NCBI RefSeq assembly: GCF_005503445.1 | Contig: NZ_SCOH01000019.1 | Location: 1 to 64,000, forward strand | Direction of reading: 5' to 3' | From: Chitinivorax sp. B | Lineage (GTDB): Bacteria > Pseudomonadota > Gammaproteobacteria > Burkholderiales > SCOH01 | DNA length: 64,000 nt | Shown: positions 16,138-26,346 of the stretch, one piece after another | How the letters are laid out: each line of letters starts with the position of its first letter | Numbering within the stretch: position 1 is the first letter of the stretch | Made by a program: the position numbers and the translations under genes | The notes under the pieces: generated by a model | What the model saw: the letters and a program-made list of their open reading frames with translations, nothing else | What the model was told of the DNA's origin: nothing | The model's database searches: none

Positions 16138-18299
16138 GTCTTCCCCACGCCCGTGGGGGTGTTTCCGCCAAGCTGGCGTTGCTCGGGCTGCTCGTGCTGT
16201 CTTCCCCACGCCCGTGGGGGTGTTTCTACGTACGCAGTATTTGCAGACCGTCTGGTACAGTCTTCCCCACGCCCGTGGGGGTGTTTCCTCCTTGCATCAA
16301 ATAGCGGCCATTCCGTTTCTGTCTTCCCCACGCCCGTGGGGGTGTTTCCTCACACTCAGCACCCACCACTGAGTAAGCCGGGTCTTCCCCACGCCCGTGG
16401 GGGTGTTTCGTGCGCAAAACAGACTTCCAATACTGGCATGGAGTCTTCCCCACGCCCGTGGGGGTGTTTCCTAAATCGTCGAAAACACCGTCCGCGTGTC
16501 TTGGTCTTCCCCACGCCCGTGGGGGTGTTTCTGTCACGACGGCGCCACCAGACGGCAGTGCCGTGTCTTCCCCACGCCCGTGGGGGTGTTTCTATGTAGG
16601 CGACAGGGTAGCGTCGTTCAAGGCAGTCTTCCCCACGCCCGTGGGGGTGTTTCCTGTGCTTTCTGCTCTAGCAAAGCCAGCCGCTCGTCTTCCCCACGCC
16701 CGTGGGGGTGTTTCTGTGATGCTGACATTACCGCCAGCGCCGATTGTGTCTTCCCCACGCCCGTGGGGGTGTTTCTTCACTTCATCGCAGCACAACACTG
16801 ATAAGGAAGTCTTCCCCACGCCCGTGGGGGTGTTTCCACGTGGGCTACCGAGACCGGGAAGCCAACAATGTCTTCCCCACGCCCGTGGGGGTGTTTCCAA
16901 ATAATGGCCGAGCCTATCGAGTGGGCCCCGGTCTTCCCCACGCCCGTGGGGGTGTTTCTGCAGCATGATGGCTACGGGCTTTATGCGGTCTGTCTTCCCC
17001 ACGCCCGTGGGGGTGTTTCTACCTAAGGTACGCCGCTGGGAAGCTTGGGGTTGTCTTCCCCACGCCCGTGGGGGTGTTTCCAAACTCGGGTGGTACTGAC
17101 GCCGCGTTACGTGGTCTTCCCCACGCCCGTGGGGGTGTTTCCCCTTTCTTGTCGTACTTCCTAACCTGAGTACCGTCTTCCCCACGCCCGTGGGGGTGTT
17201 TCTGTTCGGATGTTTCTCACATAAATCTGATCCATGTCTTCCCCACGCCCGTGGGGGTGTTTCCGTCTCTATCGCTTACGATATCGCCACTTGGACGTCT
17301 TCCCCACGCCCGTGGGGGTGTTTCCGTAACCGTTCGTGGGTCAGCGAGACAGGCTGCGTCTTCCCCACGCCCGTGGGGGTGTTTCCACTACGCCCGACGG
17401 GCGGCACTAAAGCGCGCAGTCTTCCCCACGCCCGTGGGGGTGTTTCTCACCACATCATCAGAGTTAAGCCGATTACGAAGTCTTCCCCACGCCCGTGGGG
17501 GTGTTTCCATCGTACTGGGTGGGGCTCAAGCTCAAGTCGGGTCTTCCCCACGCCCGTGGGGGTGTTTCCGCGCCGTCCATACCGAGCTCGTTACGAGATA
17601 CGTCTTCCCCACGCCCGTGGGGGTGTTTCTGGCGGCTCATACCAGACGATTACAGCCAGCCCGTCTTCCCCACGCCCGTGGGGGTGTTTCCGAAATTGGT
17701 AGCCATCGTGCCATGTTGTACTGGTCTTCCCCACGCCCGTGGGGGTGTTTCTACGGATGCTCATAGCGCACGTCGGTGCCTACTGTCTTCCCCACGCCCG
17801 TGGGGGTGTTTCCGCAGTCGTAGTCGACTCGCCAACGGACGGGTCGTCTTCCCCACGCCCGTGGGGGTGTTTCCCCTATGCGGCGTAACGTCTCTATCGC
17901 TTACGAGTCTTCCCCACGCCCGTGGGGGTGTTTCGTTGTTGCGTGCCAAGGGCTGGCTAACATAGTGTCTTCCCCACGCCCGTGGGGGTGTTTCTGACGC
18001 GAAGCCCCTGATCGATAAGATAGTCGCGTCTTCCCCACGCCCGTGGGGGTGTTTCTCACAGCGAATGGCTGCAAGAAATGCCACATCAGTCTTCCCCACG
18101 CCCGTGGGGGTGTTTCCAGAGGCGAGTACACCCGGCAACTTACCGTGAGGTCTTCCCCACGTCCGTGGGGGTGTTTCCCTCGTGACGGCTATCAGTAACG
18201 CGAGTACGGCGTCTTCCCCACGCCCGTGGGGGTGTTTCCTTAGCGTAGGCTGTCGAAGCTGTAGCGAAGTCGTCTTCCCCACGCCCGTGGGGGTGTTTC
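16138..18299 (+). CRISPR. CRISPR array 2, type I-E, 36 repeats and 35 spacers
   Basis: There are thirty-six 28-base repeats of the same sequence as array 1, here on the plus strand, starting at 16138 and repeating every 61 bases. One spacer (17935-17966) is 32 bases; the other 34 are 33. The repeat at 18150 has a single C-to-T change in the hairpin loop region, near the leader-distal end, as expected for the oldest part. The first spacer base is C in 20, T in 13 and G in 2. Spacers at 17264-17296 and 17874-17906 share 18 bases (overlapping protospacers). The leader is on the left, towards cas3. Confidence 0.97.
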
Positions 18300-18503
18300 G
18301 TAGCCGGAGGTGAGTGCGAAGTTGCATCCAACTACACACTAAGTTTGTATGATGCTTGGACACCGATTTAATCGAGGCACAGATTTCTACTGATTTCGCC
18401 ATGTAAAATTAATTGTTTATTTGGGGGTATATAAATGGGTATCCAACCCAGAAGCCACAAACAAAAATAAATTAAAACAAAAACATAAAATCAATTAAAC
18501 CCA

Positions 18504-19004
18504 TCAATCCTTGATAGCCAGCTCCAGTCCTTCCTTCACTTCCTCCATCACCACATAGCTGCGTGACTCGGTCGCGCCGGGCAAGCGCAACAAGATATCG
18601 CCCAGCAATTTGCGATACAGCGACATATCGGCAATACGGGCCTTGATGAGGTAGTCAAAGTCACCAGAAACCAGATGACACTCCATGATCTCAGGTAGTT
18701 TGAGCACCTCACGCCGGAAAGCCTCGAAGATTTCGTCCGACTTGCTGGATAGGCGCAGCTCGACAAACACCAACAAGGAGGCCCCCATTGATATCGGGTT
18801 AAGCCGTGCGTAGTACCCCATGATCACGCCATCACGTTCCAGACGCTTGACGCGTTCGCTGCATGGGGTTGTTGACAATCCAACACGTTCAGCCAGATCA
18901 GTCATCGGAATGCGCCCTTCCTTTTGCAGGATTCGCAGAATTTTTCGATCGGTTCGATCCAATGCTTTGGGATTCACAGCAGTATTTTTCATTTTTTCTT
19001 GCAC
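18504..19004 (-). CDS. lrp: Leucine-responsive regulator Lrp (DadR-like)
   Basis: This 166-residue Lrp/AsnC protein has an N-terminal helix-turn-helix (DRKILRILQKEGRIPMTDLA, STTPCSERVKRLERDGVI) and a C-terminal RAM domain containing ECHLVSGDFDYLIKARIADM and LLRLPGATESRSYVVMEEVK, close to E. coli Lrp. The start may be GTG 19004 (GAAGG five bases upstream) or ATG 18992. It is divergent from dadA, and in Pseudomonas and related bacteria an Lrp-type DadR activates dadAX in response to alanine. Local control of dadAX is therefore likely. The 120-base divergent region is AT-rich, as Lrp sites usually are. Confidence 0.88.
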   Translation of the reverse strand: MQEKMKNTAVNPKALDRTDRKILRILQKEGRIPMTDLAERVGLSTTPCSERVKRLERDGVIMGYYARLNPISMGASLLVFVELRLSSKSDEIFEAFRREVLKLPEIMECHLVSGDFDYLIKARIADMSLYRKLLGDILLRLPGATESRSYVVMEEVKEGLELAIKD

Positions 19005-19136
19005 AATGCCTTCGCCACAGGAAATAGTCTGGCATAAGCATTCAATTATGGTGAATATTTCTATGCATTCATCAATATACTACGCCACATAACTGAATAC
19101 ACGGCCAGACGGTCGTTACGTTGGATGGAGCGAATA

Positions 19137-20450
19137 ATGAAGGTACTGATTCTGGGCGGTGGCGTGATTGGGGTCACCAGTGCATATTACTTGGCCCAAG
19201 CGGGTTGCGACGTCACCTTGGTCGATCGCCAGGGCGGCCCTGCACTGGAAACCAGCTTTGCCAATGCCGGCCAGATTTCCCCTGGCTACGCGGCCCCATG
19301 GGCAGCGCCAGGCATCCCAGCCAAAGCCGTGAAATGGCTATTTCAAAAGCATGCCCCACTGGCCATTCGGCCGGACGGCACACTGAATCAACTGAAGTGG
19401 ATGGGCAAGATGTTTGCCAATTGCAACGAAGCCCGCTACCACGTCAACAAAGGCCGCATGATGCGGCTGGCAGAATACAGCCGTGATGTGATCCGTGCAT
19501 TACGTGCAGAAACCGGCCTGGAATATGAAGGTCGCAGTCTGGGTACCCTGCAGATTTTCCGCAGCCAGGAGCAAGTGGATGGTGCTGCAAAAGATATCGC
19601 AGTACTGAAAGAATGTGGTGTTCCGTTCGAGGTGCTGGATCGCAATGGTTGCGCCACAGCGGAGCCTGCACTGCAAGCAGTACGCGAAAAAATCGCCGGC
19701 GGGCTGCGGTTGCCCAATGATGAGACTGGCGACTGCCAGCTGTTTACTACCCGCCTCGCTGCCATGGCCGAAAAGCTTGGTGTCAAATTCCACTGGAACG
19801 TATCGATTGATGACGTCATCACAGATGGGCGCCGTGTCACTGGCGTACGTATCGGCCAGGAAACCCTGACTGCAGACCACTATGTAGTGGCCTTGGGCAG
19901 TTATACACCACTACTGATGCGCAAACTCGGGATGGATCTGCCTGTCTATCCAGTAAAAGGGTATTCACTGACCATTCCCGTACTGGATGGCAGCAAAACA
20001 CCCGTCTCGACCATTCTGGACGAAACCTACAAGATCGCCCTGACCCGCTTCGACAACCGCATCCGCGTTGGCGGCATGGCCGAATTGGCCGGTTACGATC
20101 TCAGCCTGAACCCGCAGCGCCGGGCTACACTGGAAATGGTCGTTACCGACCTGTTCCCCGGTGGTGGCGATGTAGCGGCTGCCAGCTTCTGGACTGGTCT
20201 GCGACCAATGACACCGGATGGTACCCCGATCATTGGTGCCACCCCATTTGCCAATCTGTCGTTGAACACTGGCCACGGCACACTGGGATGGACCATGGCT
20301 TGCGGCTCTGGTCGATTGCTTGCCGACCTGATCACTGGTAAAACGCCAGAAATCAGCCCGGATGGACTTTCCATGGATCGTTATTCCCACGGCCAATCGG
20401 CCACCCAGCAAAGCTTGCGACCCGCGACCGCGTTCGAGGGCAAGGCATGA
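19137..20450 (+). CDS. dadA: D-amino acid dehydrogenase, small subunit
   Basis: The 437-residue flavoprotein begins at ATG 19137 ([20 protein letters not shown]), with GGAGCG just upstream; an in-frame start four codons earlier is less likely. The Rossmann GGGVIG motif binds [21 protein letters not shown] and the end block [17 protein letters not shown], then [16 protein letters not shown], are typical of DadA. It oxidises D-alanine to pyruvate and ammonia, passing electrons to the respiratory chain at the inner membrane. It overlaps dadX by ATGA, forming an alanine catabolic operon. Confidence 0.95.
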   Translation: MKVLILGGGVIGVTSAYYLAQAGCDVTLVDRQGGPALETSFANAGQISPGYAAPWAAPGIPAKAVKWLFQKHAPLAIRPDGTLNQLKWMGKMFANCNEARYHVNKGRMMRLAEYSRDVIRALRAETGLEYEGRSLGTLQIFRSQEQVDGAAKDIAVLKECGVPFEVLDRNGCATAEPALQAVREKIAGGLRLPNDETGDCQLFTTRLAAMAEKLGVKFHWNVSIDDVITDGRRVTGVRIGQETLTADHYVVALGSYTPLLMRKLGMDLPVYPVKGYSLTIPVLDGSKTPVSTILDETYKIALTRFDNRIRVGGMAELAGYDLSLNPQRRATLEMVVTDLFPGGGDVAAASFWTGLRPMTPDGTPIIGATPFANLSLNTGHGTLGWTMACGSGRLLADLITGKTPEISPDGLSMDRYSHGQSATQQSLRPATAFEGKA

Positions 20451-21541
20451 GGCCGGCTCGCGTCATCGTCGATTTGGCCGCATTGCGCCATAACTATCGT
20501 GTAGCCAAACAGTGTCATGGTGGCAAAGTGTTTGCCGTCATTAAAGCCAATGCCTATGGCCATGGTGCCGTGGCCTGTGCCAAAGCATTGGGGGCTGAGG
20601 CAGATGCCTTTGCCGTAGCCTGTATTGAAGAAGCGTTGGAATTACGCGCTGCCGGTATTCAACAGCCCATTCTGCTGCTGGAAGGGGTTTTCGAAGCCAA
20701 TGAACTGGTATTGGTCAATCGGCATCAGTTATGGATTGCAGTAGCAACCCCAGAACAAGTTGCCATGATTGAGTGCACCCCGGTTGCTGCACCACTACAC
20801 GTCTGGTTGAAAGTGGATAGTGGCATGCACCGCTTGGGCATCACACCCTCCGAAGCTGCAGACGTTGCCAAGCGTCTACAAGCCACCGGCAAACTCGCAT
20901 CGCTGGTCTGGATGACCCATTTCGCCCGCGCTGACGAACCGGACGAAATAGCCACCCAGCATCAGACTGAGTGCTTCGATCAAGCCATGCTTGGCCAATC
21001 TGCAGCAGCCTCCTTGAGCAACTCAGCCGGCATTCTGGCCCACCCTCGCGCGCACCGTGAATGGGGCCGGGCGGGCATCATGCTGTACGGTTCATCGCCA
21101 TTTGCAGAACGTTCGGCTGCAGAACTGGGTTTACGCCCGGTGATGCGATTTCTCAGTAAATTGATCAGTGTCCGCGATTTACCAGCAGGCGAAGCCATTG
21201 GTTATGGGGGCACTTTCGTGACGGACAAGCCAATGCGTGTCGGTGTGGTTGCCTGTGGTTATGCAGATGGTTACCCGCGCCATGCCAGCACAGGTACACC
21301 CGTTTCCATCAATGGCCGGTTGAGCCGCGTCATCGGTCGGGTATCGATGGATATGCTGGCAGTCGATCTAACGGATTTACCTGATGCCACTGTCGGCAGC
21401 ACGGTTGAATTATGGGGCGAACATATCCCGGTTGATGCAGTTGCCAAACGCGCCGGCACCATCTCGTATGAACTGCTGTGCAATGTGAAACGCGCGGCAT
21501 TCGAGTGGCAAGATGGCGATACACCTCAACAAGCCAGTTGA
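20447..21541 (+). CDS. dadX: Alanine racemase, catabolic
   Basis: This 364-residue fold-type III PLP enzyme has the PLP lysine in [12 protein letters not shown] near residue 34 and the second catalytic base region with [16 protein letters not shown]. It converts L-alanine to D-alanine for DadA. The name dadX rather than alr rests on its ATGA coupling to dadA. A strong terminator follows at once. Confidence 0.93.
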   Translation: MRPARVIVDLAALRHNYRVAKQCHGGKVFAVIKANAYGHGAVACAKALGAEADAFAVACIEEALELRAAGIQQPILLLEGVFEANELVLVNRHQLWIAVATPEQVAMIECTPVAAPLHVWLKVDSGMHRLGITPSEAADVAKRLQATGKLASLVWMTHFARADEPDEIATQHQTECFDQAMLGQSAAASLSNSAGILAHPRAHREWGRAGIMLYGSSPFAERSAAELGLRPVMRFLSKLISVRDLPAGEAIGYGGTFVTDKPMRVGVVACGYADGYPRHASTGTPVSINGRLSRVIGRVSMDMLAVDLTDLPDATVGSTVELWGEHIPVDAVAKRAGTISYELLCNVKRAAFEWQDGDTPQQAS

Positions 21542-21552
21542 CTATGTGTAAC

Positions 21553-21596
21553 CCTTAATACAACAGGCCCGTTACGACGGGCCTGTTGTATTAAGG
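21553..21596. terminator. Bidirectional terminator, 20-bp perfect stem
   Basis: Arms at 21553-21572 and 21577-21596 are exact inverse complements around a TACG loop. The GC core is CAGGCCCGT/ACGGGCCTG with AT-rich outer arms. It lies between convergent dadX and the hydrolase gene. Confidence 0.85.
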
Positions 21597-21610
21597 TGCA
21601 GTCCATCCTG

Positions 21611-22459
21611 TCAAAGCACCTGCAATCCTGTCTCTTCGATTGTTTCCGGTAGCATTTCTTTGATCAGCTGACGAATCATTGTTGCGGTCTGCGCTGGGTA
21701 CTCCAATGGAAACAAATGACCACCAGTTACCTGTCTACACCGAATACCATGATGCCGGCGCATATTGTCGATATCGATGCGATGTACCAGATCTGATTCC
21801 CGGCCACTGACAAAAGCAGCGGGTACAGTCAAACGACCACGGGTTTCCGGGTATCGGTGTGGCAAGCTGCAATAAATCTGGTACTCGATGCGGGGATCAA
21901 ATTTCAACCGTACCCCCTGCCCTGCGTCAATGGTGCCGTGATAGACATAATCCGCCAGGCACTGCGGATCAACCCTGGCAAAGAGCGACTTGGCCTGAAA
22001 ATAACGAATGGCCTCCTGCTTGGACGGCCAATAGGCACGGCGTCGTTTGCAGACACCTGCCGGGGTAATGTACTCCATCATGCCCAATCGCTTTGACAAC
22101 CCAACTGCAACTGACTTCAAACGCCCCATGATGGGCGAATCCAGCAAGATGATGGCCTTGAACAGATCAGGCCGTTGAATGGCTGTCAAGTAAGTGAGAA
22201 ATCCCCCCAACGAATGCCCGACACCGATGACCGGATAAGATGCATTGCGCTCGATGTGATTGATCAATTCGGTAATCAGATGTGGCCAACCATCGGTTAC
22301 CGGGTAATCGGGATTGTGGCCAATGGTATCGATATAGCCAATGCCGAACGAGCCCCGCAGGTGGTCGAACAATTTACAATAGCTGCCAGCCGGAAAACCG
22401 TTGGCGTGGGAAAACTGAATCCAGTCTTGATGGCTAGGCGCAGGGTCTTGCGGGGTCAT
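21611..22459 (-). CDS. Alpha/beta-fold hydrolase
   Basis: This 282-residue hydrolase has the oxyanion region FSHANGFPAGSY, the nucleophile elbow GVGHSLGGFLTYL (Ser near residue 103) and the late GGHLFPLEYP histidine. An acid residue is likely in FVSGRESDLVHRID. There is no signal peptide, so it should be cytoplasmic. The substrate is unknown; small esters or acyl-CoA thioesters are possible. It stands alone, transcribed towards the dadX terminator. Confidence 0.8.
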   Translation of the reverse strand: MTPQDPAPSHQDWIQFSHANGFPAGSYCKLFDHLRGSFGIGYIDTIGHNPDYPVTDGWPHLITELINHIERNASYPVIGVGHSLGGFLTYLTAIQRPDLFKAIILLDSPIMGRLKSVAVGLSKRLGMMEYITPAGVCKRRRAYWPSKQEAIRYFQAKSLFARVDPQCLADYVYHGTIDAGQGVRLKFDPRIEYQIYCSLPHRYPETRGRLTVPAAFVSGRESDLVHRIDIDNMRRHHGIRCRQVTGGHLFPLEYPAQTATMIRQLIKEMLPETIEETGLQVL

Positions 22460-22564
22460 TGCGGGTAACTGATAACAAACCGATAAAGGCCAGCATAGCC
22501 CGTACCACCGGCCGCGTCACTGACTTCAACTGCAAAGTGAATTGACATTTGTCAAACCTGCCTG

Positions 22565-22592
22565 CTTGAAACCTTGTTGATACGCCCCATCT
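22565..22592 (+). promoter_or_regulatory. Sigma-32 heat-shock promoter of clpB
   Basis: CTTGAAA (22565-22571), a 13-base spacer, then CCCCATCT (22585-22592) match the RpoH consensus CTTGAAA-N11-16-CCCCATNT at every defined base. It is 48 bases upstream of the clpB start. Confidence 0.9.
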
Positions 22593-22639
22593 TTCTAGCA
22601 TGAAATCAGGCGGCCAAACGCCGCACCAAGGAGATTCAC

Positions 22640-25225
22640 ATGCGTTTTGACAAGCTCACCACCAAATTCCAGCAAGCCCTGGCTGATGCCCAAAGCATGG
22701 CCTTGGCTAACGACAATAGCTTTATCGAGGCCCCGCACCTGCTGCTGGCCATGATCAATGATGCCGAGGGTGGCATCAGCTCGCTCCTGTCCCGCGCTGG
22801 CGTCAATGTACCGCCGTTGAAAACCGCGCTGGATGCCGCAATCAAGCGACTGCCGCAAGTGGAGGGCACCGGCGGCGAGATCACCGTATCGCGCGAGCTG
22901 GGCAATCTGCTGAATATCACGGACAAACTGGCGATGAAACGTGGCGACCAGTTCATTGCCAGTGAGCTGTTTCTGCTGGCACTGTTGGAGGACAAAACCG
23001 ATACCAGCCGAACCCTCAAAGAAAACGGTGGCAACAAGCAAGCATTGGAAGCCGCCATTGATGCCGTACGCGGTGGCCAGCATGTCGGCAGCCAAGATGC
23101 CGAAGGCCAACGCGAAGCATTGAAGAAATATTGTCTAGACCTTACTGAGCGTGCCCGCCAAGGCAAGTTGGACCCGGTGATCGGCCGCGACGACGAAATC
23201 CGTCGTGCCATCCAGGTGCTGCAACGCCGTACCAAGAATAACCCAGTCCTGATCGGCGAACCGGGCGTGGGCAAAACGGCCATTGTCGAAGGCTTGGCAC
23301 AACGGATCGTCAATGGTGAGGTGCCGGAATCGCTGAAACATAAACGCGTGCTGGTGCTGGATCTGGCGGCACTGCTGGCCGGTGCGAAGTACCGTGGCGA
23401 ATTTGAAGAGCGCCTGAAGGCCGTATTGACCGATCTGGCCAAAGATGAAGGCAATACCATCGTCTTCATCGACGAAATCCATACCATGGTCGGCGCCGGT
23501 AAAGCCGAGGGTGCGATGGACGCCGGCAATATGCTGAAACCGGCCTTGGCTCGTGGTGAGCTGCACTGCGTCGGCGCAACCACGCTGGACGAATACCGCA
23601 AATACATCGAGAAAGATGCAGCGCTGGAACGCCGCTTTCAAAAAGTGCTGGTGGACGAGCCGTCAGTAGAGGACACCATCGCCATCCTGCGCGGCCTGCA
23701 GGAAAAATATGAGATCCACCACGGTGTGGAAATCACCGACCCAGCCATCGTCGCCGCGGCCGAACTGAGCCATCGCTACATTACCGACCGTTTTTTGCCG
23801 GACAAGGCCATTGATCTGATCGATGAAGCGGCCGCACGCATCAAGATGGAGATCGATTCCAAGCCAGAGGTGATGGACAAGCTCGATAGACGCATGATTC
23901 AGCTCAAAATCGAGCGTGAAGCGGTGAAAAAGGAAAAAGACGAAGCCTCACAAAAGCGCTTGGGTCTGCTGGAAGAGGAAATTGGCCGACTGGAAAAGGA
24001 ATATGCCGACCTGGAAGAAATCTGGAAGGCTGAAAAATCGCAAGTACTGGGTAGCCAAGCCATCCGCGAGCAGATCGACAAACTGAAAAACGCCATGGAT
24101 GACGCCAAGCGTAAGGGCGACTGGCAAAAGGTGTCCGAAATCCAATACGGTGAGTTGCCAAAACTGGAAGCCCAGTTGAAGCAGGCAGAAGCCCATGAAG
24201 GTAGCGTGCAAAGCAAGCCACGATTGTTGCGCACCCAGGTTGGCGCAGAGGAAATCGCCGAGGTGGTCAGCCGTGCTACCGGCATCCCCGTCAGCAAGAT
24301 GATGCAGGGGGAACGCGACAAACTACTGCAGATGGAAGGTGTGCTGCATCAGCGTGTCGTGGGGCAGGATGAGGCCGTCCGGCTGGTATCAGATGCCATT
24401 CGCCGCTCGCGTTCCGGATTATCTGACCCGAACAAACCTTATGGCTCGTTCCTGTTCCTGGGGCCGACTGGCGTGGGCAAAACCGAACTATGCAAAACGC
24501 TGGCCAGTTTCCTGTTTGATTCGGAAGAACACCTGATCCGTATCGACATGAGCGAATTCATGGAGAAACATTCAGTATCACGCTTGATCGGCGCCCCACC
24601 AGGCTATGTTGGTTACGATGAAGGTGGCTACCTGACCGAAGCGGTACGTCGCAAGCCATACAGTGTGATTTTGCTGGATGAGGTCGAGAAAGCTCATCCT
24701 GATGTGTTCAACGTATTACTGCAGGTACTGGATGATGGTCGCCTGACCGATGGCCAGGGCCGTACCGTGGACTTCAAGAATACGGTGATCGTGATGACCT
24801 CGAATCTGGGCAGTCAACACATCCAGGCAATGGCAGGTGATGACTATCAGGTGATCAAGCTGGCTGTCATGGCGGAGGTTAAAGGCTATTTCCGGCCTGA
24901 ATTCATCAACCGAATCGACGAAGTGGTGGTGTTCCACGCGCTGGACAATGCACATATCCGCTCTATCGCCAAGATTCAGCTAGCTGGTCTGACCAAGCGA
25001 CTGAATGCGATGGAGATGGATCTGACCATCACCGATGCCGCACTGGATCTGATCGGCGAGGCCGGTTTCGATCCGGTCTATGGCGCACGACCGTTGAAAC
25101 GGGCAATTCAGGCAGAGATCGAAAACAAATTGGCCAAAGAAATTCTATCTGGTCATTTTCTGCCGAAAGATATCATCACGATAGATGTGCAAGATGGCAA
25201 TGTGGTGTTCAGCAAACCTCATTGA
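22640..25225 (+). CDS. clpB: ClpB disaggregase
   Basis: This 861-residue AAA+ chaperone has the usual family length. The N-domain ([20 protein letters not shown]) binds clients. NBD1 has Walker [14 protein letters not shown] near residue 207. A long coiled-coil middle domain spans about 405-525. NBD2 has Walker [11 protein letters not shown] near 608. The C-terminus [14 protein letters not shown] drives hexamer formation. With DnaK it rescues aggregated proteins in the cytoplasm after heat stress. AAGGAG precedes ATG 22640, and a perfect sigma-32 promoter drives it. Confidence 0.97.
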   Translation: MRFDKLTTKFQQALADAQSMALANDNSFIEAPHLLLAMINDAEGGISSLLSRAGVNVPPLKTALDAAIKRLPQVEGTGGEITVSRELGNLLNITDKLAMKRGDQFIASELFLLALLEDKTDTSRTLKENGGNKQALEAAIDAVRGGQHVGSQDAEGQREALKKYCLDLTERARQGKLDPVIGRDDEIRRAIQVLQRRTKNNPVLIGEPGVGKTAIVEGLAQRIVNGEVPESLKHKRVLVLDLAALLAGAKYRGEFEERLKAVLTDLAKDEGNTIVFIDEIHTMVGAGKAEGAMDAGNMLKPALARGELHCVGATTLDEYRKYIEKDAALERRFQKVLVDEPSVEDTIAILRGLQEKYEIHHGVEITDPAIVAAAELSHRYITDRFLPDKAIDLIDEAAARIKMEIDSKPEVMDKLDRRMIQLKIEREAVKKEKDEASQKRLGLLEEEIGRLEKEYADLEEIWKAEKSQVLGSQAIREQIDKLKNAMDDAKRKGDWQKVSEIQYGELPKLEAQLKQAEAHEGSVQSKPRLLRTQVGAEEIAEVVSRATGIPVSKMMQGERDKLLQMEGVLHQRVVGQDEAVRLVSDAIRRSRSGLSDPNKPYGSFLFLGPTGVGKTELCKTLASFLFDSEEHLIRIDMSEFMEKHSVSRLIGAPPGYVGYDEGGYLTEAVRRKPYSVILLDEVEKAHPDVFNVLLQVLDDGRLTDGQGRTVDFKNTVIVMTSNLGSQHIQAMAGDDYQVIKLAVMAEVKGYFRPEFINRIDEVVVFHALDNAHIRSIAKIQLAGLTKRLNAMEMDLTITDAALDLIGEAGFDPVYGARPLKRAIQAEIENKLAKEILSGHFLPKDIITIDVQDGNVVFSKPH

Positions 25226-25250
25226 CGCCGTTTAGAGGAACGTAGTTGGA

Positions 25251-25285
25251 AACCGGCTCAAGCCTCGCCGCTTAGCCGGTTTTTT
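25251..25285 (+). terminator. Rho-independent terminator after clpB
   Basis: AACCGGCT (25251-25258) pairs with AGCCGGTT (25274-25281), followed by a run of T to 25285. Confidence 0.8.
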
Positions 25286-25286
25286 C

Positions 25287-26111
25287 TTACTCTTTCGCCA
25301 GCACCTGCTGCATTTCCGGCGTCAGCTCCATCCGATATTTATCAAACAGCGCCCGATAGTTAACTGAACGACGCAGCGCACGCATGTGACGATTGAAACG
25401 CTCACGCACCGCCGACATGTCTCGTGCCTTGGTAAAGGCCAGTTGGCTGGGAACAAGGTCCAGTGGTGGGTTCAACCGAACCACTTGTTGTGCCACCTGG
25501 TCGGGCATATGCGCTAGCGTATAATTGGCGGCAAACAATCGGCTGGGGACCAGATCAACCCGGTTCGAAGTCAAGCTGGTAAAAGCTTGATCCAACGAGC
25601 TGACCTCGAACATGATCAACTGTGGACGAAGTAATTCGAACTGTTTACCAAATACATAATTGCGGATGGCACCGACCCGCATACCGGTCAACGCCGCCCA
25701 ATCGCCGCTGAATTGCGGAAATGCCCCCTTTCGGGCATAAAAATAGATTGCGTTCGGTACAATCATTTCTTGTGCATAATCCAGCCATTGCGCTCGCTCC
25801 GGGGTATAAGCCACGGTAAAGATGCAGTCACGTGCGCCTTGCTTGACCAACTCCAGTGCACGTGACCAGGACACCACGCTCACCTCCATCTTATCCCCGC
25901 CCTGTGCCATGGCCTCGCGAATCACATCCACGGCAAAACCCACTACTTCACCCTTGGTATTCTGATAAACCATGGGTGGAAAATGTTGACTGACACAGCG
26001 TACAGTATCGGCCATCGCCAGCTGGCTGGCACAGCATGCAATCAGCATCCAACCGACTTTACCACTCAGCTGTTGGTGAACAAACGCTTTACGCTCATGC
26101 CGGCCAAGCAT
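25287..26111 (-). CDS. Periplasmic solute-binding protein, family 3
   Basis: This 274-residue protein has a basic start, a hydrophobic segment (WMLIACCASQLAMA) and a likely signal cleavage before DTVRC. The mature part has the family 3 layout: FPPMVYQNTKGEVVGFAVDVIREAM, then DCIFTVAYTPERAQWLDYAQ and VDLVPSRLFAANYTL. These proteins bind amino acids or similar polar solutes. There is no ABC permease or ATPase beside it, so it may work with a distant transporter or act as a sensory orphan. TAGGGA precedes the start. Confidence 0.82.
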   Translation of the reverse strand: MLGRHERKAFVHQQLSGKVGWMLIACCASQLAMADTVRCVSQHFPPMVYQNTKGEVVGFAVDVIREAMAQGGDKMEVSVVSWSRALELVKQGARDCIFTVAYTPERAQWLDYAQEMIVPNAIYFYARKGAFPQFSGDWAALTGMRVGAIRNYVFGKQFELLRPQLIMFEVSSLDQAFTSLTSNRVDLVPSRLFAANYTLAHMPDQVAQQVVRLNPPLDLVPSQLAFTKARDMSAVRERFNRHMRALRRSVNYRALFDKYRMELTPEMQQVLAKE

Positions 26112-26346
26112 AGGTAATCCCTATCAAATCATCACATCTGGATTTGGTGGATGAACATCGTAAGCAACCCGGCCTGTCTGACTACCACCTTGAGTTACCA
26201 CAATCATCGCCCTACCCGATTTGATTGTAGTACCCATCAGTCAACCGGATCACCCCTTCTACAGCATGCCCACCCTACGCTTTACACCATGAAAGTTGGC
26301 AATGTAGCGCCTAAGATGGGTAGAAGCCATCAGAATGGATTGAGAC

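Noticed and set aside
6008-18299. A novel CRISPR type or extra accessory defence genes
   Set aside because: All eight genes are standard I-E components with the expected motifs; only the order differs, and no unexplained gene lies inside the locus.
16117-18402. Long open frames on both strands in array 2
   Set aside because: Same artefact as in array 1.
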